In this document: one piece after another, positions 44,295-52,882 of the stretch
Position numbering within the stretch: position 1 is the stretch's first letter
How the letters are laid out: the number at the start of each line of letters is the position of its first letter
From: Rhodococcoides kyotonense
Lineage (GTDB): Bacteria; Actinomycetota; Actinomycetes; Mycobacteriales; Mycobacteriaceae
Reading direction: 5' to 3'
NCBI RefSeq assembly: GCF_900188125.1
Contig: NZ_FZOW01000009.1
Coordinates: 62,001 to 126,000, forward strand
DNA length: 64,000 nt
Translations under genes and position numbers: made by a program
The notes under the pieces: generated by a model
The model's database searches: none
Seen by the model: only the letters and a program-made list of their open reading frames with translations
What the model was told of the DNA's origin: nothing

Positions 44295-45191
44295 GTGGTC
44301 GACCAGAACAAAGCCTCCGATCCGACGAAACGATTTGCCTTACCCGACCGCGCCGGTCAACCCGAGCTCGAACATCCTGGCCTGACGCAGAACATGCTGA
44401 CGGCTCCCGATCACGGCGAGGATTCGTATCGGGGATCGGGCAAGCTGGCCGGGCGCAAGGCGCTGGTCACCGGTGGGGATTCCGGTATCGGACGCGCGGT
44501 TGCTCTTGCTTTCGCGAGAGAGGGCGCCGACGTCGTCATCGCACATCTCGAAACCGAGGTCGACGACGCCCGGACCACCGTCGAGTCGATCGAGTCCGCC
44601 GGCAGAATCGGACGCGCTGTCGTATGCGACGTCACCGACGAATCACAGTGCGTGCGCCTCGTGTCGACCGCGGTCGACGTTCTGGGCGGGTTGGATATCG
44701 TCGTCAACAATGCGGCATATCAGATGGCGCAGATGGGCGGCATCGCCGACATCACCAGCGAACAGTTCGACCGCGTTCTCAAGACGAATCTCTATGCACT
44801 GTTCTGGATCTCGAAAGAGGCGGCGGCCACGATGAAAGCAGGCTCGGCGATAATCAACACGACGTCCATCCAGGCGTCGAATCCGTCGCCGGAACTTCTC
44901 GATTACGCGACTACCAAGGCCGGCATCGTCGCCTTCACCAAGGGACTGGCCGGAGATCTCGCGCAGCGCGGAATTCGGGTGAACGCGGTCGCACCAGGAC
45001 CGATTTGGACTCCGTTGATACCTGCGACGATGCCGGCATCCAAGTACGAGGACTTCGGCGAGCAGGTGCCGCTCGGTAGGCCGGGGCAACCCGCCGAGCT
45101 TGCCCCCGCGTACGTGTTCCTTGCGTCCGACGACTCCAGTTACATCACCGGCGAGACGATCGCGGTTACCGGCGGGACGCCGTTCTCCTGA
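44295..45191 (+). CDS. SDR with N-terminal extension (YghA/YhdF-like)
   Basis: This 298-residue SDR has a 50-residue N-terminal arm (PDRAGQPELEHPGLTQNM), then ALVTGGDSGIGRAVALAFAREGADVVIAHL, NNAAYQMAQMGGI, the Ser of NTTSIQAS, and LDYATTKAGIVAFTKGL. The extended group includes E. coli YghA and Bacillus YhdF, reported as glucose/aldehyde-type or stress-related oxidoreductases. It is 37 bp after mtr, with GAAAGGG before the GTG 44295, so it may be co-transcribed in redox stress. Substrate is unknown. Confidence 0.85.
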   Translation: MVDQNKASDPTKRFALPDRAGQPELEHPGLTQNMLTAPDHGEDSYRGSGKLAGRKALVTGGDSGIGRAVALAFAREGADVVIAHLETEVDDARTTVESIESAGRIGRAVVCDVTDESQCVRLVSTAVDVLGGLDIVVNNAAYQMAQMGGIADITSEQFDRVLKTNLYALFWISKEAAATMKAGSAIINTTSIQASNPSPELLDYATTKAGIVAFTKGLAGDLAQRGIRVNAVAPGPIWTPLIPATMPASKYEDFGEQVPLGRPGQPAELAPAYVFLASDDSSYITGETIAVTGGTPFS

Positions 45192-45194
45192 CCG

Positions 45195-46268
45195 TCAGAC
45201 GACCGCCTGTTCCCGAAGAAGTGGAAGCAGCTGGTCTCCGACCCGGACGATTTCCCTGGTGTACGGGGTGTCCGACAACACGAAGTGGCTGATGCCGAGA
45301 TCGGCATATCGCTGCAGAGACGCGGCGACCTCGGTGGCGGTTCCGACGAGCCAGGTCGTGCCCGCGCCTCCACCGCCGACTCGCCCCGGTGCCGTGTACA
45401 AGTTCGAGTCCAACACGTCGCCCCGTTCCGCCAACGCTTCCAGACGTCGTTGGCCCGTCGCGCCACCGTGCCCTCTGAAACGTGAGGGGTCCGCCGTGCG
45501 AGCCATCTGTTCCACTCGCGCTTCGGCGTCGCGCCACGCTTCCTCGCTCGTGTCCCGAATCAGGGTCGTGATGCGCAATCCGAACTCGAGTGGACTGTGG
45601 ACGCGCTCCACGGTCTTGCTCAGTGCGCGAAGACGGTCGATCCGTTCGGCGATGCCGTCGAGCGGTTCACCCCAGAACAGTTGAACGTCGGCTTCTGCCG
45701 CTGCAACTTCCTCGGCCGCTGCGGACGCTCCGCCGAAATACAGCCGCGGGCGACCGCCGTGAGCCGCATCGGGCAGCCGGGGCACGACCGTCGCATTCTT
45801 CAGCTGCCAGAAATCACCGTCGACGCTGACGTTCTCCTCGGTCCACAGACGGCGGACGGTGTTCAGGAATTCGCGCGTCCGGGCATATCGACGTGGCATG
45901 TCGTGTTCGTGATCGCCGTACGCCTCGATGTCGTCCAATCCCGTCACGATGTTCACGAGAACTCGGCCGCGGGACAATTGGTAGAGAGTCGCTGCGGCAC
46001 TGGCGAATTGCGCCGGCTCCCAGTATCCGGGTCGAACTGCGATCAGAGGCGTGAACGTTTCCGTGCGCGCGGCGACGGCCGTCGCGACAGTGAATGTGTC
46101 GGGCCGTCCCCACCCCGCCCCGATCAGAGCGCCGCCCCACCCATGCTGTTCGGCGAGTCTCGCCTGTTCCACCGTGAAGTCGAGAGTCCCCCACCCGTCG
46201 ACCGTGTCGTCTCCGCGGTGTCCCGGCTCGATCGTGTTCGGGATGTACCACAGAAACTCTCGGCTCAT
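45195..46268 (-). CDS. LLM-class FMN-dependent monooxygenase (SsuD-like)
   Basis: This 357-residue bacterial luciferase-like protein starts EFLWYIPNTIEPGH and contains LAEQHGWGGALIGAGWGRPD, GYWEPAQFASAAATLYQLSRGRVLVNIVTGLDDIEAYGDHEHD, and LVGTATEVAASLQRYADLGISHFVLSDTPYTRE. The pattern is that of alkanesulfonate monooxygenase SsuD and its sulfone-oxidising relatives, which need FMNH2 from a partner reductase. No reductase gene is adjacent. ATG 46268 has GGAGAA six bases upstream. A role in sulfur scavenging or xenobiotic oxidation is likely but unproven. Confidence 0.85.
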   Translation of the reverse strand: MSREFLWYIPNTIEPGHRGDDTVDGWGTLDFTVEQARLAEQHGWGGALIGAGWGRPDTFTVATAVAARTETFTPLIAVRPGYWEPAQFASAAATLYQLSRGRVLVNIVTGLDDIEAYGDHEHDMPRRYARTREFLNTVRRLWTEENVSVDGDFWQLKNATVVPRLPDAAHGGRPRLYFGGASAAAEEVAAAEADVQLFWGEPLDGIAERIDRLRALSKTVERVHSPLEFGLRITTLIRDTSEEAWRDAEARVEQMARTADPSRFRGHGGATGQRRLEALAERGDVLDSNLYTAPGRVGGGGAGTTWLVGTATEVAASLQRYADLGISHFVLSDTPYTREIVRVGDQLLPLLREQAVV

Positions 46269-46390
46269 GCTTGTTCTCCATTCGATGGCGGACCTGCGGA
46301 CCCGGAGCGGGGCGCACTCACCTACACGTTCGCATGGCACCGGGTAGCAGGTGAAGCGTTCGGCTCACCGTGAATCGAAGGCGGGCTCGG

Positions 46391-46999
46391 TCATCGGACC
46401 GGCTGGCGCAGAATCGTTCGTAGTCTCGACGGCTCGACTCGGCGCGGGTCACTGAGATAGATCTCGTGGTGCTTGCCCGTCATCTCCAGTCCCGCGTCGG
46501 GTAGGTATCGACTGTGCAGCTCGTCGAGAACGAGCGCCTCGTCGTCGTACGACCCGACGTGCAGGGTCTGCACGCATCGCCCCTCGTGCATGGTCTCGAG
46601 TCGAATTCTCGAAATACCGATCGGATTGCGCTTCTTGGTTACGGAAGTCACAGCATCGTCGAACATGGCCTTCTCGATCCAATCGGGCACCATGATCATG
46701 GCTGTCCAATGCCACTGCGATTTGTCCCGGTTCGTGGTGAAGGACTCCATGTCGTCGGCCCACCACAGCGCTTCGAGTGGCGTCACGACGTAGTCGCGTC
46801 CGAGATCACGCTTGCTGGCGAACTTGACTGTGTACGCGACCGGGTACAGGGCAGCAAGCGCATCGGCGTAGTCCTTCGACGTATTCGGATCACCGTGCCC
46901 GTCGACCATCGAGTACTGCATCGGCGGCACGTCGACGACGCGAAATCGGTTGCGCTGCGCGGTGTATGCGTCGAGCGTCTTCTTGAAGTCGACCTTCAT
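46391..46999 (-). CDS. GyrI-like small-molecule-binding domain protein
   Basis: This 202-residue protein matches the GyrI-like family of SHS2/BRD-fold domains: DFKKTLDAYTAQRNRFRVVDVPPMQYSMVDGHGDPN, then LEALWWADDMESFTTNRDKSQWHWTAMIMVPDWI and LETMHEGRCVQTLHVGSYDDEALVLDELH. Such domains bind hydrophobic cations in regulators such as BmrR, but this one has no DNA-binding domain. It stands alone and is divergent from dedA. A related group has been linked to detoxification hydrolases. Confidence 0.85.
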   Translation of the reverse strand: MKVDFKKTLDAYTAQRNRFRVVDVPPMQYSMVDGHGDPNTSKDYADALAALYPVAYTVKFASKRDLGRDYVVTPLEALWWADDMESFTTNRDKSQWHWTAMIMVPDWIEKAMFDDAVTSVTKKRNPIGISRIRLETMHEGRCVQTLHVGSYDDEALVLDELHSRYLPDAGLEMTGKHHEIYLSDPRRVEPSRLRTILRQPVR

Positions 47000-47083
47000 G
47001 TCGACGAGAGTAGACCTGCCGGTCGGGCATCGGTCGACGGTTCGTCACGGCGCCCGATTCATCCTTTTCGTACAGTTGATGCA

Positions 47084-47725
47084 ATGAACGACGTTGTGAA
47101 CATCGCTGCATCCGAGAACGAGCTGGGCGGGGTGGCCGGTTGGGCCGTCGGGTTGATGGAGGCGATCGGCGGGCCGGGCGCAGGGATCGCGGTGGCCGCC
47201 GAGAATTTCTTCCCTCCGCTACCGAGCGAGATCATCCTGCCTTTGGCGGGCTTCACCGCCTCGCAGGGCGGCATGTCGTTGTTCAGCGCTCTGTTCTGGA
47301 CCACTGCGGGATCGGTCGTCGGTGCTCTCGTGCTGTACTGGCTCGGCATCAAGCTCGGGCGCGACCGCATGTACGCCATCGTCGATCGGATGCCGTTCGT
47401 GGGGACCGACGACTTGGCCAAAGCCGAGGACTGGTTCAGCCGTCACGGACGCTCTGCGGTGTTCTTCGGCCGAATGATTCCTGTGGTCCGGTCGGGCATC
47501 TCCGTCCCAGCCGGAGTATCGCGTATGCCGATCCTCCAGTTCACGCTCTACACCACTCTCGGCAGCCTGATCTGGAACGCGATCTTCGTTCTCGCCGGTT
47601 ACTTCCTGGGCGAGAACTGGCATTACGTGGAGAACTACGCGTCGGTGTTCCAGTACGTCGTGATCGGCGTGGTGATCGCTCTCGTTGCGTACGTCGTCAG
47701 GAAGAAGGTTCGCGCACGCCGATAG
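47084..47725 (+). CDS. DedA-family membrane protein
   Basis: This 213-residue membrane protein belongs to the DedA/VTT family. The family marker is the N-terminal re-entrant segment GIAVAAENFFPPLPSEIILPLAGFTASQG, followed by GALVLYWLGIKLGRD, the conserved arginine-rich FGRMIPVVRSGISVPAGVSRM and the last helix WNAIFVLAGYFLGENW. DedA proteins translocate undecaprenyl phosphate or phospholipids and support envelope stress resistance. The start is ATG 47084. A GC hairpin follows. Confidence 0.9.
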   Translation: MNDVVNIAASENELGGVAGWAVGLMEAIGGPGAGIAVAAENFFPPLPSEIILPLAGFTASQGGMSLFSALFWTTAGSVVGALVLYWLGIKLGRDRMYAIVDRMPFVGTDDLAKAEDWFSRHGRSAVFFGRMIPVVRSGISVPAGVSRMPILQFTLYTTLGSLIWNAIFVLAGYFLGENWHYVENYASVFQYVVIGVVIALVAYVVRKKVRARR

Positions 47726-47750
47726 GCCGGCCCCGGAGTGGGGCCGGCCT
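47724..47750. terminator. Bidirectional hairpin between dedA and the dioxygenase gene
   Basis: An 11 bp perfect stem (47724-47734 with 47740-47750, loop GGAGT) begins at the last base of the dedA stop codon and lies before the end of the convergent dioxygenase gene, so it can serve both. Confidence 0.75.
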
Positions 47751-47767
47751 GTCGGTGGATGCTGTTT

Positions 47768-48949
47768 CTAGGCTTCGTGGCGCACGTAGAGTGCTCGGGC
47801 AGCGTCGTCGAACTCGGCGGCGCTCATCCGGCTGCCGACGGCGCGCTTGACGAGTTCCGCATGGGTCTCCCCCGCGAGCCCCGTGATGGGCTGGTCGAGG
47901 TCCAGATTCGACGGGAACGCGTAGCCCTCGGCGGATGCGGCGATCACGTTGTCGATCTCGTGATCGCGGTTCTGGTCGGCCCATGCGAGAAGCGTCGGGT
48001 AGAGCGCCGAACCGATTGCCTCACGATCGACGCTGTCCAGTGCGCGACCGAACGCCGACGAGACCTGGAGAAGGTTCGCCATACGGTAGATGTCGCTGGA
48101 CGTGTTGTGACCGGCGGCGTGGAACAGCGCTGGATTGAAGAAGACCGCGTCACCCTCTTCGAGCGGAAGCTGAATGTAGTTGTCGGCGAAGTACTCTCGG
48201 AACTGCGGCAGGTTGAACGCGATGTAGCCGGCCTCGAATTTCTGAGAGTGTGGCAGGTACATCGTCGGGCCGCTCTCGATCGGCATGTCGCAGTGAGCAA
48301 CTGCACCTTGAAGCGTCAACACTGGCGACACACGGTGGACGTGCGCACGGAACCGCGCAGCAGTGTCTGTCGACATGAAGCCGAGGTGGTAGTCGCGGTG
48401 CGGGTTCTGTGCAGCCCCACCAGGATTGACGACGTTGATGGCAGAGGTGACCTGATACATCGGGCCGAGCCACGCCTCCGATACCAGAGCCAAAATGTCA
48501 TTGGAGTAGTAGCGGGCGAACAGCTCGGGCTCGGCGATGGCCAGCTTCTGCAGCGCGGACCAGATTCGATCGTTGGCACCTGGCTTGGCGAAGTGGTCAC
48601 CGCCCTTGACTCCACTGTCGTGTTGCCGACGGATGATGTTCTCGAATGTCGCGGTCGTCTCCTCGATCGCGTGGTCCGAGGTGAATGCCTTCTTGAAGAC
48701 CACGATGCCGGGGCCGTTCAGGAGGGCCTCGGCGAGCTCGTCCTGGATGTCCGAACGCACTGCGGCGTCGACGGCGTCCTGGACCACCCGCGCCGCGTCG
48801 TAGATCAAGACGTTCTTCGTCACGTTCGAGGCGTGCGGGTAGTCCGCCAATACGGTCTCCTGCGACACCAATGCGCGGAACTCGTCTATGTCGCAATCCG
48901 ATTCGCGAAGCCGATCGGCGCGTGGGGTCTGCTGGATGTTGCTGGTCAT
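47768..48949 (-). CDS. Phytanoyl-CoA dioxygenase (PhyH)-family Fe(II)/2-oxoglutarate oxygenase
   Basis: This 393-residue protein has the iron-binding HxD in QNPHRDYHLGF (His184, Asp186), a distal His in FHAAGHN (about 277-281), and a downstream YRMANLLQ whose Arg may bind 2-oxoglutarate. Surrounding stretches GPGIVVFKKAF and MYLPHSQKFEAGY fit the PhyH family. It probably hydroxylates a small carbon substrate. ATG 48949 is used. The gene is divergent from a TIM-barrel isomerase, and a strong 20 bp palindrome lies just upstream. Confidence 0.85.
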   Translation of the reverse strand: MTSNIQQTPRADRLRESDCDIDEFRALVSQETVLADYPHASNVTKNVLIYDAARVVQDAVDAAVRSDIQDELAEALLNGPGIVVFKKAFTSDHAIEETTATFENIIRRQHDSGVKGGDHFAKPGANDRIWSALQKLAIAEPELFARYYSNDILALVSEAWLGPMYQVTSAINVVNPGGAAQNPHRDYHLGFMSTDTAARFRAHVHRVSPVLTLQGAVAHCDMPIESGPTMYLPHSQKFEAGYIAFNLPQFREYFADNYIQLPLEEGDAVFFNPALFHAAGHNTSSDIYRMANLLQVSSAFGRALDSVDREAIGSALYPTLLAWADQNRDHEIDNVIAASAEGYAFPSNLDLDQPITGLAGETHAELVKRAVGSRMSAAEFDDAARALYVRHEA

Positions 48950-48977
48950 GACACCGTCCTCGAAGTGTGAAGAGCGT

Positions 48978-48997
48978 GGAACCGCACATGCGGTTCC
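48978..48997. promoter_or_regulatory. Perfect 20 bp palindrome upstream of the PhyH-type gene
   Basis: GGAACCGCA and TGCGGTTCC flank a CA spacer, a perfect 9 bp inverted repeat 29 bp upstream of the PhyH-family start codon and in the shared 241 bp region with the divergent isomerase gene. It is a likely operator, perhaps for the XRE-type regulator 1 kb away. Confidence 0.5.
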
Positions 48998-49190
48998 GGC
49001 GAAGTGATGTTCAGCTTGCCAACGCGATCCGAGGGACACAACCCGCAAACCCATCAACTTTCCCTCAGGGCTTTCCGACGGACGACCTGCGTCGACCATC
49101 GTCGTCACCGGTCCTGGCAACCCGTTCCTGATGGATATTTGAGGGTTTCGAGCCTTGCTGGGCCGATGCGATCTTCGTAACACTGTGCAC

Positions 49191-50060
49191 ATGAGTACCG
49201 AGCGCCCGAGCGCCGAGATGATTGCTGCTTGCTGGACTTCGGCCGGGGACGTCCGACCCGACGCGAACCCTGCCGTGAGCCCTGTTCCCATCTCCGAACG
49301 CATCGACGCGGTGGCAGCGGCGGGGTTTGCCGGAATGGGCATCGTGGCAGCGGATCTCGCGGCTGTCGACGACGAAATCGGACTGCCTGCGCTAGCCGCG
49401 ATGCTCGACCGTTCTGGATTGAAGTACGTCGAAATCGAACTACTCGAGAAGTGGTGGATCCCCCGCGGACACGAGGGCCACACCTACGACACGCGGGATC
49501 TGCTGTTCCGCGCTGCAGATGCCCTGGGACCCACACACATCAAGATCGGTTCCGAGAACGGCGCGCCTCGTGACCTCGAGCCCTATACCGAAGCGCTTCT
49601 CGAACTCACACGGGACGCCGTCTCCCACGGCACGCGTATCGCCATCGAACCGATGCCGTTCTCCATCGTCTCGACTGTTCCCATCGGCGCGGAACTCGCA
49701 CGCGCGACGGGCCATTCGGGCTGTGGTGTCATCGTCGACGCGTGGCATGTGTTCCGCGCGGGCACGTCCCTCGACGAACTCCGGTCGGCCCTGACACCCG
49801 ACGTCGTGTTCGGAATCGAACTCGACGACGCCGATGACGCGATCGTCGGGACCCTGTTCGAGGACACCATGAACAACAGGAGACTGTGCGGTGACGGATC
49901 GTTCGACCTCGCAGGACTCGTCGGGGTTGTCCGCGACATCGGTTACACCGGGACGTGGGGCATCGAGATCCTCTCGACCGAGTTCCGCACGTCTCCGCTC
50001 GATCAGTCGCTTCCGAAGGCGATCGCGTCGGCGCGAGCGTTGGTCGATACCACGCCGTGA
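49191..50060 (+). CDS. Sugar phosphate isomerase/epimerase-family TIM barrel
   Basis: This 289-residue protein is a xylose-isomerase-like TIM barrel: ISERIDAVAAAGFAGMGIVAADL, LKYVEIELLEKWWIP, HIKIGSENGAPRDLEPYTEALLEL, RIAIEPMPFSIVSTV with a metal-ligand Glu, CGVIVDAWHVFRAGTS with Asp and His, and WGIEILSTEFR with another Glu. Substrate is unknown. It is divergent from the PhyH-family oxygenase and convergent with the XRE regulator, only 1 bp away, so the three may form one small regulated module. Confidence 0.82.
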   Translation: MSTERPSAEMIAACWTSAGDVRPDANPAVSPVPISERIDAVAAAGFAGMGIVAADLAAVDDEIGLPALAAMLDRSGLKYVEIELLEKWWIPRGHEGHTYDTRDLLFRAADALGPTHIKIGSENGAPRDLEPYTEALLELTRDAVSHGTRIAIEPMPFSIVSTVPIGAELARATGHSGCGVIVDAWHVFRAGTSLDELRSALTPDVVFGIELDDADDAIVGTLFEDTMNNRRLCGDGSFDLAGLVGVVRDIGYTGTWGIEILSTEFRTSPLDQSLPKAIASARALVDTTP

Positions 50061-50061
50061 G

Positions 50062-51060
50062 CTAGTCGAAGGCAGGCGTCTCAGCCGCCGGAGCCCCGAG
50101 TACGAAGAGCAGTGCGTGCTCCGGCTGCAGATTTCGGCAGGTTCGTACCTTCGATGCCGTCGTCTCGACGATGTCTCCCGGTCTGAGCACGATCGAGTCG
50201 TCCGCGAAGCTCAACAGCACGATTCCGGATCCGACCAGAATCGTCAGCGCTCCAGCCGAATCCGACGCCATGGACATCGTCGACCCCGGCCGAACGCGGA
50301 TCGGCTGAGCTCTGCCTGCAGTTGTCGTGCTCCGCGCCCCAAATCCCGACATCGGGGTTCGCACGAGTTCGTAGGGTCGATCCGCACCGCGGACCAACCG
50401 ATCCACGGTTACACCGAGTCGTTCCGCGAGGTCGATCACCGTGTCGAGGGACATCGAGTGCTGTCCGCGCTCGGTCTGCGAGATCGCGCTTCCGGACACT
50501 CCGATCATCGAGGCCAGATCGGCTTGGCTCCACCCTCGCTGTTTTCGTATCGCGCGCAGCGCTTCTCCGAGACGAGACACCGTGGACGGCGGGCCGACGT
50601 CGGCGACACCGTCGCGCACGGTGTAGTGCATTTCCATTCCGGTAATACGGTTACGACGTCCATCGGCGCGCTGGATTCGCATGCGAGACTCGGTGACGTC
50701 GACGATCACCTGTGCGAGTTGCACCAGGCCGTCGATCGACGCGGTACGAGGACAGATCCACACCGCGATCCTGCCGTCGCGCAGTACCGATCGGGCTGCC
50801 TCGTCGACGGCATCACGCGACACCGGCGCACGCAGGTCGAAAACGGCACTCGAGAATTCCGTAGCGGTGACGTCGGTGCAGTCGGCGGACTCGGCGACGT
50901 GAGCCAAGAGCACGTCCACTGCGGAGGAGTCGTCATCGACGATCCAGACGACGTTGTCACCCCACCATAGTCCGTCGAGGGCGGCATCGAGGCTGTCGAG
51001 GCCGTACCGAGGCACCCGCGCGTCGAGTGGACCGACCCCTATTCGAATCCTCCCGGTCAC
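50062..51060 (-). CDS. XRE-family regulator with KaiC-like N-terminal domain and C-terminal cupin-like sensor
   Basis: This 332-residue protein has three parts. Residues 1-155 look like a degenerate KaiC/RecA domain: GLDSLDAALDGLWWGDNVVWIVDDD at the front, where a Walker A motif should follow but does not, and MRIQRADGRRNRITGMEMHYTVRDGV at the end, as in KaiC domains. Residues 160-222 are a clear XRE HTH (QADLASMIGVSGSAISQTERGQ). Residues 250-325 are cupin-like (IVLRPGDIVETTASKVRTCRNL). It should bind DNA near the adjacent PhyH-isomerase promoter. Its start is a GTG at 51060, only one base after GGAGG, so the start is not certain. Confidence 0.75.
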   Translation of the reverse strand: MTGRIRIGVGPLDARVPRYGLDSLDAALDGLWWGDNVVWIVDDDSSAVDVLLAHVAESADCTDVTATEFSSAVFDLRAPVSRDAVDEAARSVLRDGRIAVWICPRTASIDGLVQLAQVIVDVTESRMRIQRADGRRNRITGMEMHYTVRDGVADVGPPSTVSRLGEALRAIRKQRGWSQADLASMIGVSGSAISQTERGQHSMSLDTVIDLAERLGVTVDRLVRGADRPYELVRTPMSGFGARSTTTAGRAQPIRVRPGSTMSMASDSAGALTILVGSGIVLLSFADDSIVLRPGDIVETTASKVRTCRNLQPEHALLFVLGAPAAETPAFD

Positions 51061-51126
51061 CCCTCCACCAGCCCTTTGACCTCACAGGCGTTTTGCACGA
51101 GCAGCGCCTAACCGTACAGTCTGGCT

Positions 51127-51675
51127 ATGAACTCTGGATCGGAGCCACTCAACGGAATCGACCCGCACCACGCCGAGGCCTTGCGAGAACTGCTGTTCGA
51201 CGCGCGGCGCGTGGAGGCGTTCAGCGGACCGTGGACGGCTCGCTCCACATGGTCGAAGGGCTTCGAAAGCACCAGCACCGTTCGCGGACATACCATTTCG
51301 TTCGACGAGCCCGCAGATCTGGCCGGCCGAGACAGTGCCCCGACGCCCCACGAGTACTTGCTGTCCGCGCTCGGTGGGTGCCTCATCGCAGGCGCGATCA
51401 TGCATGCGACGGTGCAAGCAATCCGAATCGATCGCCTCGAGATCACCCTGTCCGGAACGTTCGACAACATCCTGAGGTGGGCAGGGATCGACGAAAACGG
51501 GTATGCCGGTTACAGATCCATGGAAGTTCATGTTGTCATCGCCGGCGACGCAGACGACGTCACGCTGCGGGCTCTGTGGGACCGGACACTGGCGGGCTCC
51601 CCCGTCGCGAGTACCATCAGCCGCCCGACGCCACTGGTCAGCTCGGTGGACGTCGTCGGCACACGCGCCGAGTGA
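51127..51675 (+). CDS. OsmC-family protein with a single cysteine
   Basis: This 182-residue protein matches OsmC/Ohr: TPHEYLLSALGGCLIAGAIMHA holds the first catalytic Cys (Cys85), followed by the beta-rich half with AGYRSMEVHVVIAGDADD and SPVASTISRPTPL. In typical OsmC peroxidases the second Cys sits in SPVC; here it is SPVA, and no other Cys exists. It may thus not be a normal organic hydroperoxide reductase, or uses an external thiol. It lies 66 bp from, and divergent to, the XRE regulator. Confidence 0.85.
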   Translation: MNSGSEPLNGIDPHHAEALRELLFDARRVEAFSGPWTARSTWSKGFESTSTVRGHTISFDEPADLAGRDSAPTPHEYLLSALGGCLIAGAIMHATVQAIRIDRLEITLSGTFDNILRWAGIDENGYAGYRSMEVHVVIAGDADDVTLRALWDRTLAGSPVASTISRPTPLVSSVDVVGTRAE

Positions 51676-51688
51676 TGATGTCACTCCG

Positions 51689-52882
51689 CTAGGACGAGCT
51701 GCCGAGAAAGTACTGCCCGGCACGGTGATATTTCCAGCGAGCTGGATCGTGCGTACTGTGCGTGCGGACGTCGCGCCAGTAGCGATGAAAGTTGAGTGAA
51801 TCGGAGGTGGACCTCGCGCCGACGAACTCGAACAACTCGCTCGCGAGACGCTCTGCGCTCTCGCTCGCAAAGGCACTCGCCTCCGCGACCGTGACCGCAG
51901 CACGTTCGTATTCGGCTTCGGTGCGCACGTCGTCGGCGTGATCGAGACGCCTGGCCGCCTCGTACAGCAGTTGCTCCGAGGCATGCACGTGCGTGCCGAG
52001 CTTGCCGAGACGGTAGGCGGTCAAGGGATCGTCCACGGCACGCTCCACCTGCGACGTACGCCAGGGACGTGCGATGTCGTGCAGCAAGTCCACTCCGCGC
52101 TCGAGTACACCGAGTCCGATTCCGACATCGATCGCCGCGTGGATGACCGTGGCGTACGGGGGAAACGTGTTCTTGCGATGGTGTCCGTCGAACGGCCGGA
52201 GGGAGAACAGTTCCGGCACTTCCACGCCGCGTAGTCGCACGGTGCCACTGTGAGTGCTTCGCTGCCCCATCGCATCCCAGTCGTCGACGACGGAAAGACC
52301 TGGTGCGTCGCGAGGTACGTAAGTCAACGAGAACTCGCCGGATTCGGTAGCCGCCTGCACCGGTATCCAGTGCGCGGTCAACGCGCCGCTCGAGTAGTAC
52401 TTGTCGCCGTCGAGCACGACGGTGCCGTTGCCGGTCTCCCTCAGCGTCGTCGCCGGAAGAGACAGAACAGGTCGGGATCCGCGTTCGGCTTGCGCATTTC
52501 CGAACCGATGTCCGGCGAGAATCTCTGCAGCGAAATGACGTTTCTGTTCGTCCGTTCCATCGGTGAACACCGGCTCGATCAGATGGAAGTGATTCTGCGG
52601 TACCTGCCCCAGCGATCCACTCGCGCGAGAAAGAATCACGAACACGCGCACGACCGTCTCGTAACTGACTCCCGCGCCGCCGAATTCTCGGGGTACCCGG
52701 ATACCGAGCAGCCCGCTTTCTGCAAGGGCAGTCAATTCCTCGACCGGCACCTCGCGCGAGCGATCGAGCCGGTCGGCAGCCGCACGGAACGTGCCGGCGA
52801 GTTCCTCGGCAACCGCGAGAGCCCCCTCGGCGTCGCGCAGTACAGCTACCTGTCCGATCGGCAGGGAGGTGTCCACGGTCAT
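51689..52882 (-). CDS. SfnB/DszC-like acyl-CoA dehydrogenase-fold flavoprotein
   Basis: This 397-residue protein has the ACAD fold used as a flavin monooxygenase in sulfur scavenging. ESGLLGIRVPREFGGAGVSYETVVRVFVILSRASGSLGQVPQNHFHLIEPVF, GDKYYSSGALTAHWIPVQA, DDWDAMGQRSTHSGTVRLRGVEVP and the C-terminal RYWRDVRTHSTHDPARWKYHRAGQYFLG match SfnB and DszC relatives. ATG 52882 has AGGAG six bases upstream. It is divergent from a DszA-like gene and has a paralogue 1.7 kb downstream of it. SfnB-type proteins act on dimethyl sulfone-derived or other organosulfur compounds. Confidence 0.85.
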   Translation of the reverse strand: MTVDTSLPIGQVAVLRDAEGALAVAEELAGTFRAAADRLDRSREVPVEELTALAESGLLGIRVPREFGGAGVSYETVVRVFVILSRASGSLGQVPQNHFHLIEPVFTDGTDEQKRHFAAEILAGHRFGNAQAERGSRPVLSLPATTLRETGNGTVVLDGDKYYSSGALTAHWIPVQAATESGEFSLTYVPRDAPGLSVVDDWDAMGQRSTHSGTVRLRGVEVPELFSLRPFDGHHRKNTFPPYATVIHAAIDVGIGLGVLERGVDLLHDIARPWRTSQVERAVDDPLTAYRLGKLGTHVHASEQLLYEAARRLDHADDVRTEAEYERAAVTVAEASAFASESAERLASELFEFVGARSTSDSLNFHRYWRDVRTHSTHDPARWKYHRAGQYFLGSSS

